The position numbers and the translations under genes were made by a program. Below are positions 1-6,817 of a DNA stretch of 6,817 nt, piece after piece. Source of the DNA: Burkholderiales bacterium (lineage in GTDB: Bacteria > Pseudomonadota > Gammaproteobacteria > Burkholderiales > Burkholderiaceae_C); assembly GCA_947462175.1 (NCBI GenBank), contig CANHOE010000145.1, forward strand, positions 1-6,817, written 5' to 3'. The notes under the pieces were generated by a model. It saw only the letters and a list, made by a program, of their open reading frames with translations. It was not told where the DNA came from and did not search any database. How positions within the stretch are numbered: the stretch's first letter is position 1; each line of letters begins with the position of its first letter.

Positions 1-1176
1 CACTTCCTCTGCTCGCGCGACGACTTTGCGCGCTGGGCGATCAAGTACAACGGCAGTCTACGGATGGAGTATTTCTACCGCGAAATGCGTCGTCGGCACC
101 GTGTCCTGATCGACCGCGAAGCGGCCACGCCCGATCAACCTGAAGGGGGTCAGTGGAACTATGACGCCGACAATCGCAAGGGCTACCCGAAGCGCGGACC
201 AGGCCTGATCCCGCCGCCGGAAGGGTTCGAGCCGAATGTCCTGACGCGCGCGGTGTTGGCTGACGTCGAGCGGCTTTTTCCCGATCACCCCGGGTCGCTC
301 GCGCACTTCGCCTGGCCGGTCACGCGAGCGCAGGCGCGCATGGCATTGCAGGCGTTCATCGAACATCGCCTTGTCAGCTTCGGTGATTACCAGGACGCGA
401 TGTGGACGGGCACGCCTTTCGGTTGGCATTCGCTGCTGGCCAGCAGCCTGAACCTGCACCTGCTCGATCCTCGCGAGGTGATTGCCGCGGCCGAGCAAGC
501 CTACCGCGACGGACGCGCGCCGCTGGCCAGCGTCGAGGGCTTCATCCGGCAGATCCTCGGCTGGCGAGAGTTCATCCGTGGCGTCTACTGGCGCGACATG
601 CCGCTGATGGCCGAGGCGAATCACTACAACCACCGCCGCCAGCTGCCGCGCTGGTTCTGGACCGGTGATACCCGGATGGCCTGTGCACGCGACGCGATCG
701 AGCAGACTTTGCAGTACGGCTATGCGCACCACATCCAGCGTCTGATGGTGACCGGGCTATTCGGCCTGCTGGCCGAGATCGATCCGAAGCAGGTTGCCGC
801 CTGGTATCTCGCGGTGTATGTCGACGCGGTCGAATGGGCCGAACTGCCGAACGTTGCCGGCATGGCCCTGTTTGCCGACGGTGGCCGGTTCACCAGCAAG
901 CCGTATGTCGCCTCGGGTGCGTACATCCAGCGGATGAGCAACCACTGCGGCCATTGCACTTATGCACCGGACGCCAAGGCGAGCCAGGCGACAGGCAAGC
1001 CGCTGTGCCCCTACACCGCCTTGTACTGGCACTTCCTGGATCGCCACGAAGCCGAGCTGAGCGCCAACCCGCGCACCGCCCTGATGGCCCGCCACGTAGC
1101 CCGGCTGTCGCCGGCGCAGCGCGAGCGCATCGGTGCCGATGCGCAGCGCGTACTCGAGCATCTCGATGACCTTTGA
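1..1176 (+). CDS. FeS-BCP family cryptochrome/(6-4) photolyase, 5'-truncated by window edge
   Basis: The frame is open from base 1 and reads HFLCSRDDFARW, so the gene begins upstream of the window. An ATG at 64 is internal. Numbering residues from that ATG, the sequence matches the iron-sulfur bacterial cryptochrome/photolyase family, which uses FAD and light to repair UV (6-4) photoproducts. Landmarks are GGQWNYDADNRK near 28-39, the FAD-domain stretch EGFIRQILGWREFIRG near 158-173, YAHHIQRLMVTG at 220-231, and four cysteines at 207, 295, 298 and 315 (codons 682, 946, 955, 1006). From memory of Agrobacterium PhrB, these correspond to the 4Fe-4S ligands C350, C438, C441 and C454. H222/H223 align with active-site H365/H366, and W199 and Y248 with W342 and Y391. 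Offsets match except that the last cysteine loop is four residues longer. About 120 residues, the N-terminal antenna-domain part, lie outside the window. The C-terminus is complete. (6-4) specificity is inferred from the family. Confidence 0.93.
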   Translation, partial: HFLCSRDDFARWAIKYNGSLRMEYFYREMRRRHRVLIDREAATPDQPEGGQWNYDADNRKGYPKRGPGLIPPPEGFEPNVLTRAVLADVERLFPDHPGSLAHFAWPVTRAQARMALQAFIEHRLVSFGDYQDAMWTGTPFGWHSLLASSLNLHLLDPREVIAAAEQAYRDGRAPLASVEGFIRQILGWREFIRGVYWRDMPLMAEANHYNHRRQLPRWFWTGDTRMACARDAIEQTLQYGYAHHIQRLMVTGLFGLLAEIDPKQVAAWYLAVYVDAVEWAELPNVAGMALFADGGRFTSKPYVASGAYIQRMSNHCGHCTYAPDAKASQATGKPLCPYTALYWHFLDRHEAELSANPRTALMARHVARLSPAQRERIGADAQRVLEHLDDL

Positions 1177-1189
1177 CCCACGTTGGCCA

Positions 1190-1210
1190 CAGCGTCTCTC
1201 CTACACGCTG
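1190..1210. repeat. 6-bp perfect inverted repeat between photolyase and ferritin-like gene
   Basis: CAGCGT at 1190-1195 and ACGCTG at 1205-1210 are perfect reverse complements separated by nine bases. They lie in the 86 bp gap just after the photolyase stop. No T-run follows, so this is not a typical Rho-independent terminator. It could be a weak RNA hairpin, a protein-binding palindrome or chance. Confidence 0.3.
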
Positions 1211-1262
1211 CGCCGGGACAACGCGACTAAACTCGTACAAGTATCAAAACGCCCCACCCATC

Positions 1263-2141
1263 ATGTCCAGCATGCTTTACCCCGAACTTTTCAAGCAGCT
1301 CGAAGCCGTGCGCTGGAGCATGGACAACGACATTCCCTGGGACCGCTTTGACGCCAGTCTGCTCAGCGATGAGCAGGCGCAGACGATCAAGATGAACGCG
1401 ATCACCGAGTGGGCTGCGCTGCCGGCCACCGAAATGTTCCTCCGCGACAACCGCGACGACAGCGACTTCTCGGCCTTCATGAGCGTCTGGTTCTTCGAGG
1501 AACAGAAGCATTCACTGGTGCTGATGGAGTATTTGCGCCGCTTCCGGCCTGATCTGGTGCCTACTGAAGCCGAGTTGCATGAAGTGCGTTTCGAGTTCGA
1601 TCCGGCGCCCGCGCTAGAGACGCTGATGATGCATTTCTGCGGCGAGATCCGCCTGAATCACTGGTATCGCCGGGCGGCCGAATGGCATAACGAGCCGGTG
1701 ATCAAGGCCATCTACGAAACCTTGGCCCGTGACGAAGCCCGCCATGGCGGCGCCTACCTGCGCTACATGAAGCGCGCGCTGAACAAGGCGGGTGACGAGG
1801 CCCGTGCAGCCTTCTCCAAGGTCGGTGTGCTGATGGCGAGCGCACGCCGTACCGCGCAGGCCCTGCACCCGACCAACCTGCATGTGAACGAAAGCCTGTT
1901 CCCGCGCGACACGGTGCAAAGCCGGCTGCCTGATCCGGTGTGGCTCGAAGCCTGGCTCGACCGACAGATCCAGTTCGATGCCGAATGGGAAGGCAAGGTG
2001 GTTGATCGCATCCTGCACAACATGAGCCTGCTGATGGAGCGCAGCTTTGCGACCGTTCAGGAGCTGAACCGCTTCCGCAAGGAAGTCACCGCGCGGCTCG
2101 CAGCGGCGGCACCGCCGAATGTGGGCGTTGCTCCGGCCTGA
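1263..2141 (+). CDS. Ferritin-like / acyl-ACP desaturase-like di-iron protein
   Basis: This is a 292-residue protein starting MSSMLYPELFKQLEAVRW. It carries the paired signature of a four-helix-bundle carboxylate-bridged di-iron protein. Candidate ligands are E49 (ITEW), E80xxH83 (EEQKH), E128 (CGEIRLNHWY) and E158xxH161 (DEARH). Their spacing is close to that of ribonucleotide reductase R2 and acyl-ACP desaturases, so an oxygen-activating or iron-handling enzyme is more likely than a storage ferritin cage. The substrate cannot be told from sequence. No signal peptide or membrane segment is seen, so it is probably cytoplasmic. The C-terminal dozen residues are Ala/Pro-rich and look disordered. 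The frame stays open back to a TTG at 1173 overlapping the photolyase stop, but the ATG at 1263 gives the N-terminus I recall for relatives; an ATG at 1272 is also possible. No Shine-Dalgarno is visible. It lies 86 bp after the photolyase gene and 50 bp before rfaE2. Confidence 0.87.
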   Translation: MSSMLYPELFKQLEAVRWSMDNDIPWDRFDASLLSDEQAQTIKMNAITEWAALPATEMFLRDNRDDSDFSAFMSVWFFEEQKHSLVLMEYLRRFRPDLVPTEAELHEVRFEFDPAPALETLMMHFCGEIRLNHWYRRAAEWHNEPVIKAIYETLARDEARHGGAYLRYMKRALNKAGDEARAAFSKVGVLMASARRTAQALHPTNLHVNESLFPRDTVQSRLPDPVWLEAWLDRQIQFDAEWEGKVVDRILHNMSLLMERSFATVQELNRFRKEVTARLAAAAPPNVGVAPA

Positions 2142-2191
2142 ATCACGCCACGGGTGCGTTTCGGCAGACGGGTTTGGATGACGCCCAGCCG

Positions 2192-2665
2192 ATGAGTGAT
2201 TTCACCCGCAAGCTGTGCCCGCCCGATGAGATCGAGCGGCGCATCGCTGCGCTGCCGCAGCCGGTGGTATTCACCAACGGTGTGTTCGACTTGCTGCACC
2301 GGGGTCACGTGACCTGTCTGGCTCAGGCGCGTGCATTGGGCGCCAGTCTGGTCGTCGGGCTCAACAGCGATGCTTCGGCACGTGGCCTGGGCAAGGCCCC
2401 CGAGCGACCGATCAACACGCAGCTAGACCGAGCCTGCGTACTGGCCGCGCTGGAAAGCGTCAGTCTCGTCATCACGTTCGATGATGCAACGCCCGTCGAA
2501 CTGCTCAAGCGCGTGCGCCCGCAGTGGTACGTGAAAGGCGGCGATTACGACATCGAAGCACTCGCCGAAACCGCGTTGGTGCGCAGCTGGGGCGGCGATG
2601 CGCGGTCGCTGCCGTTCGTCGACGGGCAGTCCACCACCACCCTGGTTCGGCGTATTCGCGGTTGA
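2192..2665 (+). CDS. rfaE2: D-glycero-beta-D-manno-heptose 1-phosphate adenylyltransferase (stand-alone RfaE2)
   Basis: This is a 157-residue nucleotidyltransferase of the cytidylyltransferase-like fold. It transfers AMP from ATP to D-glycero-beta-D-manno-heptose 1-phosphate, giving the ADP-heptose precursor of the LPS inner core, in the cytoplasm. Visible motifs are FTNGVFDLLHRGH at 27-39 with the catalytic HxGH (H36-H39), GLNSD at 56-60, ERPIN at 71-75, YVKGGDY at 113-119 and the C-terminal STTTLV at 147-152. The length fits the second domain of bifunctional HldE alone, so the sugar kinase (RfaE1/HldA type) must be encoded elsewhere. The ATG at 2192 is preferred; a TTG at 2174 would add six residues of no family character. 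Ribosome-binding signal is weak (a GGA about 12-14 bases upstream). Only 50 bp separate it from the di-iron gene, which would allow co-transcription. It converges on glnE. Confidence 0.93.
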   Translation: MSDFTRKLCPPDEIERRIAALPQPVVFTNGVFDLLHRGHVTCLAQARALGASLVVGLNSDASARGLGKAPERPINTQLDRACVLAALESVSLVITFDDATPVELLKRVRPQWYVKGGDYDIEALAETALVRSWGGDARSLPFVDGQSTTTLVRRIRG

Positions 2666-2687
2666 TCGGCCCTCGGTGGCAACGGCG

Positions 2688-5468
2688 TCAGCCGAACACA
2701 GCGCGCCACAGCGCCAGCACGGCGCTGCGTTGCGCAGCCATTGCGCCCTGTGGTACCTGCGTCGGGTGCTCGTCCAGGCGCGCGGCGTGTTGCGCACGGC
2801 GCAGATCGCGATACGCGTCGGCGGCGGCGATGCCGACCGAAGGCGGTAACAGACCTGCGGCTTCTGCCCGCTGCAGCAAGGCGATGTTGCCGACGTTCGG
2901 GATCAAACTGGGTTCCGTCTTGCTGTGTTCGAGTATCAGCAACTGCACCGCGAACTCGACATCCATCATGCCGCCGGCGCTGTGCTTGATGTCGAATACA
3001 TCGCCTTGAACAGGGTGAGCCGCCGACACCTTGTCGCGCATCGATCGCACCTCGGAGCGCAGGGCCGCCGGGTCACGCGGCGCTGCCAGCACTTTGCTGC
3101 GTACCGCGTCAAAGGGCGCCGCCAGGGCCTGGTCACCGGCGCAGAAGCGGGCTCGCGTTAGCGCCTGGTGCTCCCAGGTCCAGGCGGTGTTGCTGCCACG
3201 GCCGGTCTGGTACTTGTGGAAGCTGGCGACGGAGGTCACCAGCATGCCTGAGCCACCGTTTGGTCGCAGCGCGGTGTCGATGTCGAACAGCTCGCCGGCG
3301 GCGGTGCGCAGGGTCAGCCAGCCGATCAGCTTGCGCACGAAGGCCGCATAGACCTCGCTGGCCTTGTCGGCGTCGGGCTCGCCGGCATCGTCGTAGAGAA
3401 ACACCACATCGAGGTCGCTGCCGTAGCCCAGCTCCTTGCCGCCGAGCTTGCCGTAGGCAATGACGGCGACCTGCGGAATCTCGCGGTGGCGCTGCTTCAG
3501 ATGCTTCCAGGCCCAGCGGATGGCGCACGCCAGGGTGGCATCGGCCAGTGCCGAGAGGTCGTCGGCCACCTGCTCGACGGTGATGTGGCCTTCGACATCG
3601 CGCACCAATGTGCGAAACACCTCGGCATGGTGTGCACGGCGCAGCGTGTCAAGCAGCGCCTCTTCATCGACATGGCCCGAGCGGCCCCAGGCCGCGTAGC
3701 GCGCTTCCAGTTCGGCGGTGAATTCGCTGGCGTCGAATCGGCTGTGCAGCAGCCGCTCATCTGCCAGTTCGTCGACGACCCCGGGATGCAGCATCACGTA
3801 GCGGATCGGCCAGCGCGCCAGCCCCAGCAGGCGCAACAAACGGTTCTGCACCTCGGGCCGCTCCGCCAGCAAGGCGATGTAGCTTTCTCGGCGCAGCAGC
3901 GGTTCCAGCCAGTCGATGAAGCGTGCGGCGGCGTCCATCGTGCAGCGGCCGTCTTTTACCGCGTCGGCGGCGCGCAGCACCAGCTTGGCCAGCCGGGCCT
4001 TGCTCTCGTCGCGCAGCACCTTGATCTTTGGGTGCTCGCACCAGGGCTTGACCCGAGCCGCCAGTGCCTCGGGCAGCTTGGCGAGGAAGTTACCGCTGTC
4101 CACCGGTTGCACGCTGGGCACGCAGCCACGGCAGCTGATCCCGTTCGCCTTCGCGGGAGCCGGCTGACCTTCATGCAGCAGCGCATCGAACTCGGTGGCG
4201 ACGAACTCGCGTATTTCGCAGAGCCGATCGAGCAGCGCACAGGCGTCCGCCGTGCAGCTCAGGCCCAGGCTGCCAGCGATCCAGCGAAGATCGGCGTCGG
4301 CGCTGGGCAGCAGGTGCGTCTGCTGGTCGTCGAGAAACTGGATGCGGTGCTCGAGCCGCCGCAAAAAGACATAGGCGTCGCCGAGCCGCGCCGCACTGGC
4401 GGGCTTCATCAGGCCGCCCGCGACGAGCTTGTCGAGCGCCTTCAGCGTGGAGCGCGTGCGGATCTCCGGGAATTGACCGCCGCGCACCACCAGCAGCAGT
4501 TGCACGATGAACTCGATCTCGCGGATGCCACCGCGCGACAGCTTCACATCATTGGCGCGTTCGGGGCGACCCGCAGCGCGCCGCTGTGCCTCGTCGCGGA
4601 CCTTGCGGTGCAGTTGTCGCAGACTTTCGAAAACCCCGTAGTCGAGGTAGCGGCGGTAGACGAACGCATTGACGGTGCTGCGCAGCGCCTGGATCTGCGG
4701 CGTCGCGATGCATGCGCGCGGCGCGACGACGCGGCTCTTCAGCCAGGCGAAGCGCTCCCACTCTCGGCCATGCGCCTGCAGGTACTCTTCCAGCATCGGC
4801 AGGCTGACAACAGGGGGGCCTGAATTGCCATTTGGCCTCAGCGCCAGATCGACGCGGAACACGAAGCCGTCTTCCGTGGTGTCACCAATCAGAGCGTACA
4901 GGCTGCGCACCACCTGTGAGAAATACTCGTGCGCGCTGACCGGCTGCGGCCCGGCTGTTTCGCCGCCGTCCTCGTAGACATAGATCAGATCGATGTCCGA
5001 GGACACATTCAGCTCGCGGGCGCCCAGCTTGCCCATGCCCACGATCCAGAACTCGATGCGCCGACCCTGCGCATTGAGCGGCGGACCGCAGCGCGCGTCC
5101 TGCTCGGCCATCGCGTGGGTCAGCGCCACGTCCAGCGTGGTCTCGGCGAGGTCGGTCATCGCGGCGGTGATGTCCTGCATCGCCGCGCCCTGCTCGATAT
5201 CGAGAACCGCCAGCCGTTCGAGTACGAGCTGGCGGGTCACCCTCAGTGCGCTGGCGAGCGTGCGCCCACCGGCGATGAAGCGCTGGATCAACTCGGCGAT
5301 CACCTTCGACCGGGGCAGTCCTGGTGGCAGCATGCCGAGCTCGTCGGCATAGCGCCGGCGGATGCGCTGCACGAAACGGCTGTGGTCGGCGAAAGCCGCG
5401 GTTTGAGCGTTGATCGGATACTCCACTGAGCTCGATTCAGGAACGGTGTCGGAGCTGAGGGAACCCAT
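2688..5468 (-). CDS. glnE: Bifunctional glutamine synthetase adenylyltransferase/adenylyl-removing enzyme GlnE
   Basis: This is a full-length 926-residue protein, against about 946 in E. coli. GlnE attaches AMP to a tyrosine of glutamine synthetase and removes it by phosphorolysis, under control of PII and glutamine. Two nucleotidyltransferase modules are clear. The N-terminal adenylyl-removing module has GMGKLGARELNVSSDIDL at 144-161 (acids D158, D160) plus VDLALRPNG at 206-214, then REWERFAWLKSR and GGIREIEFIVQ at 313-323. The C-terminal adenylylating module has AYGKLGGKELGYGSDLD at 671-687 (D685, D687), DIDTALRPNGGSGML at 729-743, TAWTWEHQALTRAR at 761-774 and GGMMDVEFAVQ at 832-842. All expected acidic residues are present, so both activities should be intact. 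The segment before the first module is a little shorter than in E. coli. The linker holds C446xxC449 and C477xH479, absent from E. coli GlnE as I recall it. The ATG at 5468 has no Shine-Dalgarno upstream. The gene is divergent from the yhdP-like gene and converges on rfaE2 with a 22 bp gap. Confidence 0.97.
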   Translation of the reverse strand: MGSLSSDTVPESSSVEYPINAQTAAFADHSRFVQRIRRRYADELGMLPPGLPRSKVIAELIQRFIAGGRTLASALRVTRQLVLERLAVLDIEQGAAMQDITAAMTDLAETTLDVALTHAMAEQDARCGPPLNAQGRRIEFWIVGMGKLGARELNVSSDIDLIYVYEDGGETAGPQPVSAHEYFSQVVRSLYALIGDTTEDGFVFRVDLALRPNGNSGPPVVSLPMLEEYLQAHGREWERFAWLKSRVVAPRACIATPQIQALRSTVNAFVYRRYLDYGVFESLRQLHRKVRDEAQRRAAGRPERANDVKLSRGGIREIEFIVQLLLVVRGGQFPEIRTRSTLKALDKLVAGGLMKPASAARLGDAYVFLRRLEHRIQFLDDQQTHLLPSADADLRWIAGSLGLSCTADACALLDRLCEIREFVATEFDALLHEGQPAPAKANGISCRGCVPSVQPVDSGNFLAKLPEALAARVKPWCEHPKIKVLRDESKARLAKLVLRAADAVKDGRCTMDAAARFIDWLEPLLRRESYIALLAERPEVQNRLLRLLGLARWPIRYVMLHPGVVDELADERLLHSRFDASEFTAELEARYAAWGRSGHVDEEALLDTLRRAHHAEVFRTLVRDVEGHITVEQVADDLSALADATLACAIRWAWKHLKQRHREIPQVAVIAYGKLGGKELGYGSDLDVVFLYDDAGEPDADKASEVYAAFVRKLIGWLTLRTAAGELFDIDTALRPNGGSGMLVTSVASFHKYQTGRGSNTAWTWEHQALTRARFCAGDQALAAPFDAVRSKVLAAPRDPAALRSEVRSMRDKVSAAHPVQGDVFDIKHSAGGMMDVEFAVQLLILEHSKTEPSLIPNVGNIALLQRAEAAGLLPPSVGIAAADAYRDLRRAQHAARLDEHPTQVPQGAMAAQRSAVLALWRAVFG

Positions 5469-5487
5469 GGGCTGGTTTGGGGGTCTG

Positions 5488-5496
5488 TGCTAGATT
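5488..5496 (+). promoter_or_regulatory. Extended -10-like element in the glnE/yhdP intergenic region
   Basis: TGCTAGATT fits the TGnTAnAAT extended -10 pattern (four of six core bases) and would direct transcription rightward toward the yhdP-like gene, leaving a leader of about 130 bases. No good -35 is seen 16-18 bp upstream, which is tolerable for an extended -10 promoter. This is a sequence match only. No equally good match was found on the minus strand for glnE in the same 165 bp. Confidence 0.25.
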
Positions 5497-5526
5497 GTCT
5501 CGGGGCGAATGGGAGCCGTGCGGCGC

Positions 5527-5554
5527 GTTCGGGATGACCGCCAGTTCGGCATGG
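5527..5554. repeat. Short imperfect direct repeat in divergent intergenic region
   Basis: GTTCGGGATGA at 5527-5537 and GTTCGGCATGG at 5544-5554 match at nine of eleven positions and are offset by 17 bp. They lie between the divergent glnE and yhdP-like starts. They could be tandem sites for a regulator, or chance similarity in GC-rich sequence. The rest of the 5469-5633 gap shows nothing I can name. Confidence 0.3.
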
Positions 5555-5633
5555 GATTCAGCCGCTGATACTGCCTCTGGGCTTTGGCCTCTACTCGCCG
5601 ACGCACCATCCACCGCGGCGCCCCGCACCACCG

Positions 5634-6817
5634 ATGCCTGTTCCAGAAGACGCCACGACCTCCGCACTGCCCCAACAACGCCTCGCCTCGGTGCGTTGGC
5701 AGATCCGCACCATCAAAGCACTCGGCTTGCTGCTGGTCGCAGCATGGGGCCTTTTGATCGCGGCATGGATCGCATTGCACGCAGTCATTCTGCCGCACAT
5801 CGACCGTTGGCGAGTGCCGATCGAACAGTACGCCAGCCAGTTTCTCGGGCAGCCGGTGCGCATCGGCACGGTCATCGTCGACACGAATGGGTGGCTGCCG
5901 ACACTCGAGTTGCGCGACGTGACCTTGCTCGACACCCTGGCCAGACCGGTGTTGCAGCTGCCCAGGGTGGTCGGTGCGTTGTCGGCGAGGTCGCTGTTTG
6001 CCTTGCAGCCGCGCTTCTCGCAGTTGTTGATCGACGGTGCAGACCTCGAAATTCATCGAGATGCCGACGGCAGGATATTCGTGGCCGGGTTCGACGTGGG
6101 CACAACCAGCACTGACCATCGGCCGTTGTACAACTGGCTCTTCAGGCAGCACGAGGTGGTGTTGCGCAACGGCACGGTGCGCTGGCGTGATGCATGGCAT
6201 CCGGCCGAGCCACAGCGATTCACCGATTTGCAGGTGGTCAATCGCAACAGCCTGCGCCGCCATGATCTGCGCATCGATGTCACGCCGCCAGAGCACTGGG
6301 GTGGACGTGTCACGCTGATTGGCCGCTTCACGCAGCCGCTGCTCGCCGAGCCGTCCGACTGGATGCGCTGGCACGGCACCCTGTACGCCAGCGTTCCGAA
6401 GCTGGATGTCGCCGCGCTTCAGCCTCACATCCGTCTGCCTGCGGGCTTGACGCAGGCGAACGGTGCGCTGCGGGCTTGGATCGGCGTAGCCGATGGCCTG
6501 GCCACCGCAGCCACGCTGGATGTGGCGCTGCGGGATGTGCACTTGAAACCGCACCCCGATCGCGATGCGCTGGCATTCGCCGACATGTCGGGGCGGCTGG
6601 TGGGCCGACGCGATGCGCAAGGTGTGGCCTTGGAGGCTCGCGCGTTTGGCTTTGCCACCCCCGATGGACTGCGCTGGCCGGCCAGCAGCGTGGCGGTGCG
6701 CTGGCAGCAGTCGCCGACGGGTGAGATGAGCGGTGGTCAGCTGAGCGCTGAACAACTGGACCTGGCCTTGATCGCTCAGCTGGCGCATCGGCTGCAGCTC
6801 GGTGAGGTCGCCGACCG
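5634..6817 (+). CDS. yhdP: YhdP-like / AsmA-like envelope protein (TIGR02099-type), 3'-truncated by window edge
   Basis: The frame is open from the ATG at 5634 to the end of the window: 394 codons plus two bases, about a third of the usual 1,250-1,400-residue family length. A short basic N-terminal cytoplasmic tail (RLASVRWQIRTIK) leads into one hydrophobic segment at roughly 29-51, an uncleaved inner-membrane anchor. The remainder is periplasmic in character, with AsmA-like beta-rich repeats: QYASQFLGQPVRIGTV near 65-80, then WLPTLELRDVTLLD near 87-100, and later LLIDGADLEIHRDADGRI and VLRNGTVRWRDAW. Family members are very long beta-groove proteins thought to bridge inner and outer membranes and move phospholipids outward; E. 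coli YhdP acts redundantly with TamB and YdbH. An in-frame stop at 5535 limits the 5' extent. ATG 5634 is the first good start and has no visible Shine-Dalgarno; GTG 5691 is a poorer alternative. It is divergent from glnE, an arrangement I recall from betaproteobacteria. Confidence 0.85.
   Translation, partial: MPVPEDATTSALPQQRLASVRWQIRTIKALGLLLVAAWGLLIAAWIALHAVILPHIDRWRVPIEQYASQFLGQPVRIGTVIVDTNGWLPTLELRDVTLLDTLARPVLQLPRVVGALSARSLFALQPRFSQLLIDGADLEIHRDADGRIFVAGFDVGTTSTDHRPLYNWLFRQHEVVLRNGTVRWRDAWHPAEPQRFTDLQVVNRNSLRRHDLRIDVTPPEHWGGRVTLIGRFTQPLLAEPSDWMRWHGTLYASVPKLDVAALQPHIRLPAGLTQANGALRAWIGVADGLATAATLDVALRDVHLKPHPDRDALAFADMSGRLVGRRDAQGVALEARAFGFATPDGLRWPASSVAVRWQQSPTGEMSGGQLSAEQLDLALIAQLAHRLQLGEVAD

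Noticed and set aside
1196..1260. Sigma-70 promoter for the di-iron gene (TAAACT at 1228-1233 or TATCAA at 1242-1247)
   Set aside because: Each -10 candidate matches only four of six bases and no acceptable -35 lies at 16-18 bp, so it is not called as a feature.
1173..1262. TTG start giving a 322-residue di-iron protein overlapping the photolyase stop
   Set aside because: The extra 30 residues show no family character, and MSSMLYPELF at 1263 is the expected type of N-terminus.
2666..2695. Possible terminator between rfaE2 and glnE (TCGGC at 2666-2670, GCCGA at 2691-2695)
   Set aside because: Only a 5 bp stem with a 20-base loop, no T-run on either side, and it extends into the glnE coding end.
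3486..4823. A 445-codon open frame on the plus strand antisense to glnE
   Set aside because: It lies wholly inside glnE, which has clear family motifs throughout. The product has no recognisable domain and looks like a typical high-GC antisense shadow.
5477..6115. A 212-codon plus-strand frame overlapping the start of the yhdP-like gene
   Set aside because: Its composition is Arg/Ala/Thr-rich without motifs, and it overlaps the better-supported coding frame beginning at 5634.
5490..6788. A 432-codon open frame on the minus strand opposite the yhdP-like gene
   Set aside because: The plus-strand frame shows a membrane anchor and AsmA-like character and runs open to the window end. The minus frame has Gln/His/Arg-rich shadow composition.

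Overview
This is a GC-rich proteobacterial chromosomal window carrying five protein-coding genes, two of them cut by the window edges. No RNA gene, transposon, CRISPR array or phage module is visible. The gene set points to a Gram-negative host: heptose activation for LPS, a YhdP/AsmA-like envelope protein and GlnE. A betaproteobacterium is my best guess, because RfaE2 is stand-alone, the GlnE has a GSNTAWTWEHQAL-type C-terminal motif, and the ferritin-like protein resembles a family I associate with that class. A gammaproteobacterium is not excluded.

Left block, plus strand (1-2665): the 3' three quarters of an iron-sulfur bacterial cryptochrome/photolyase (FeS-BCP, PhrB-like); an 86 bp gap with a small perfect inverted repeat; a ferritin-like/acyl-ACP-desaturase-like di-iron protein; then stand-alone RfaE2, which makes ADP-heptose for the LPS core. 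The three point the same way with short gaps and may be partly co-transcribed, but no shared pathway is obvious.

Middle block, minus strand (2688-5468): a full-length glnE, the bifunctional adenylyltransferase/adenylyl-removing enzyme that controls glutamine synthetase. It converges on rfaE2 with only 22 bp between the stop codons. Its inter-domain linker carries a CxxC...CxH set that could bind metal or respond to redox state.

Right block, plus strand (5634-end): the N-terminal 394 codons of a yhdP-like gene, divergent from glnE across a 165 bp intergenic region. That region holds an extended -10-like element and a short imperfect direct repeat.

This looks like ordinary core-genome sequence. 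I see no convincing undescribed system. The points worth a second look are the GlnE linker cysteines, the lengthened iron-sulfur loop in the photolyase, and the photolyase/di-iron protein pairing.
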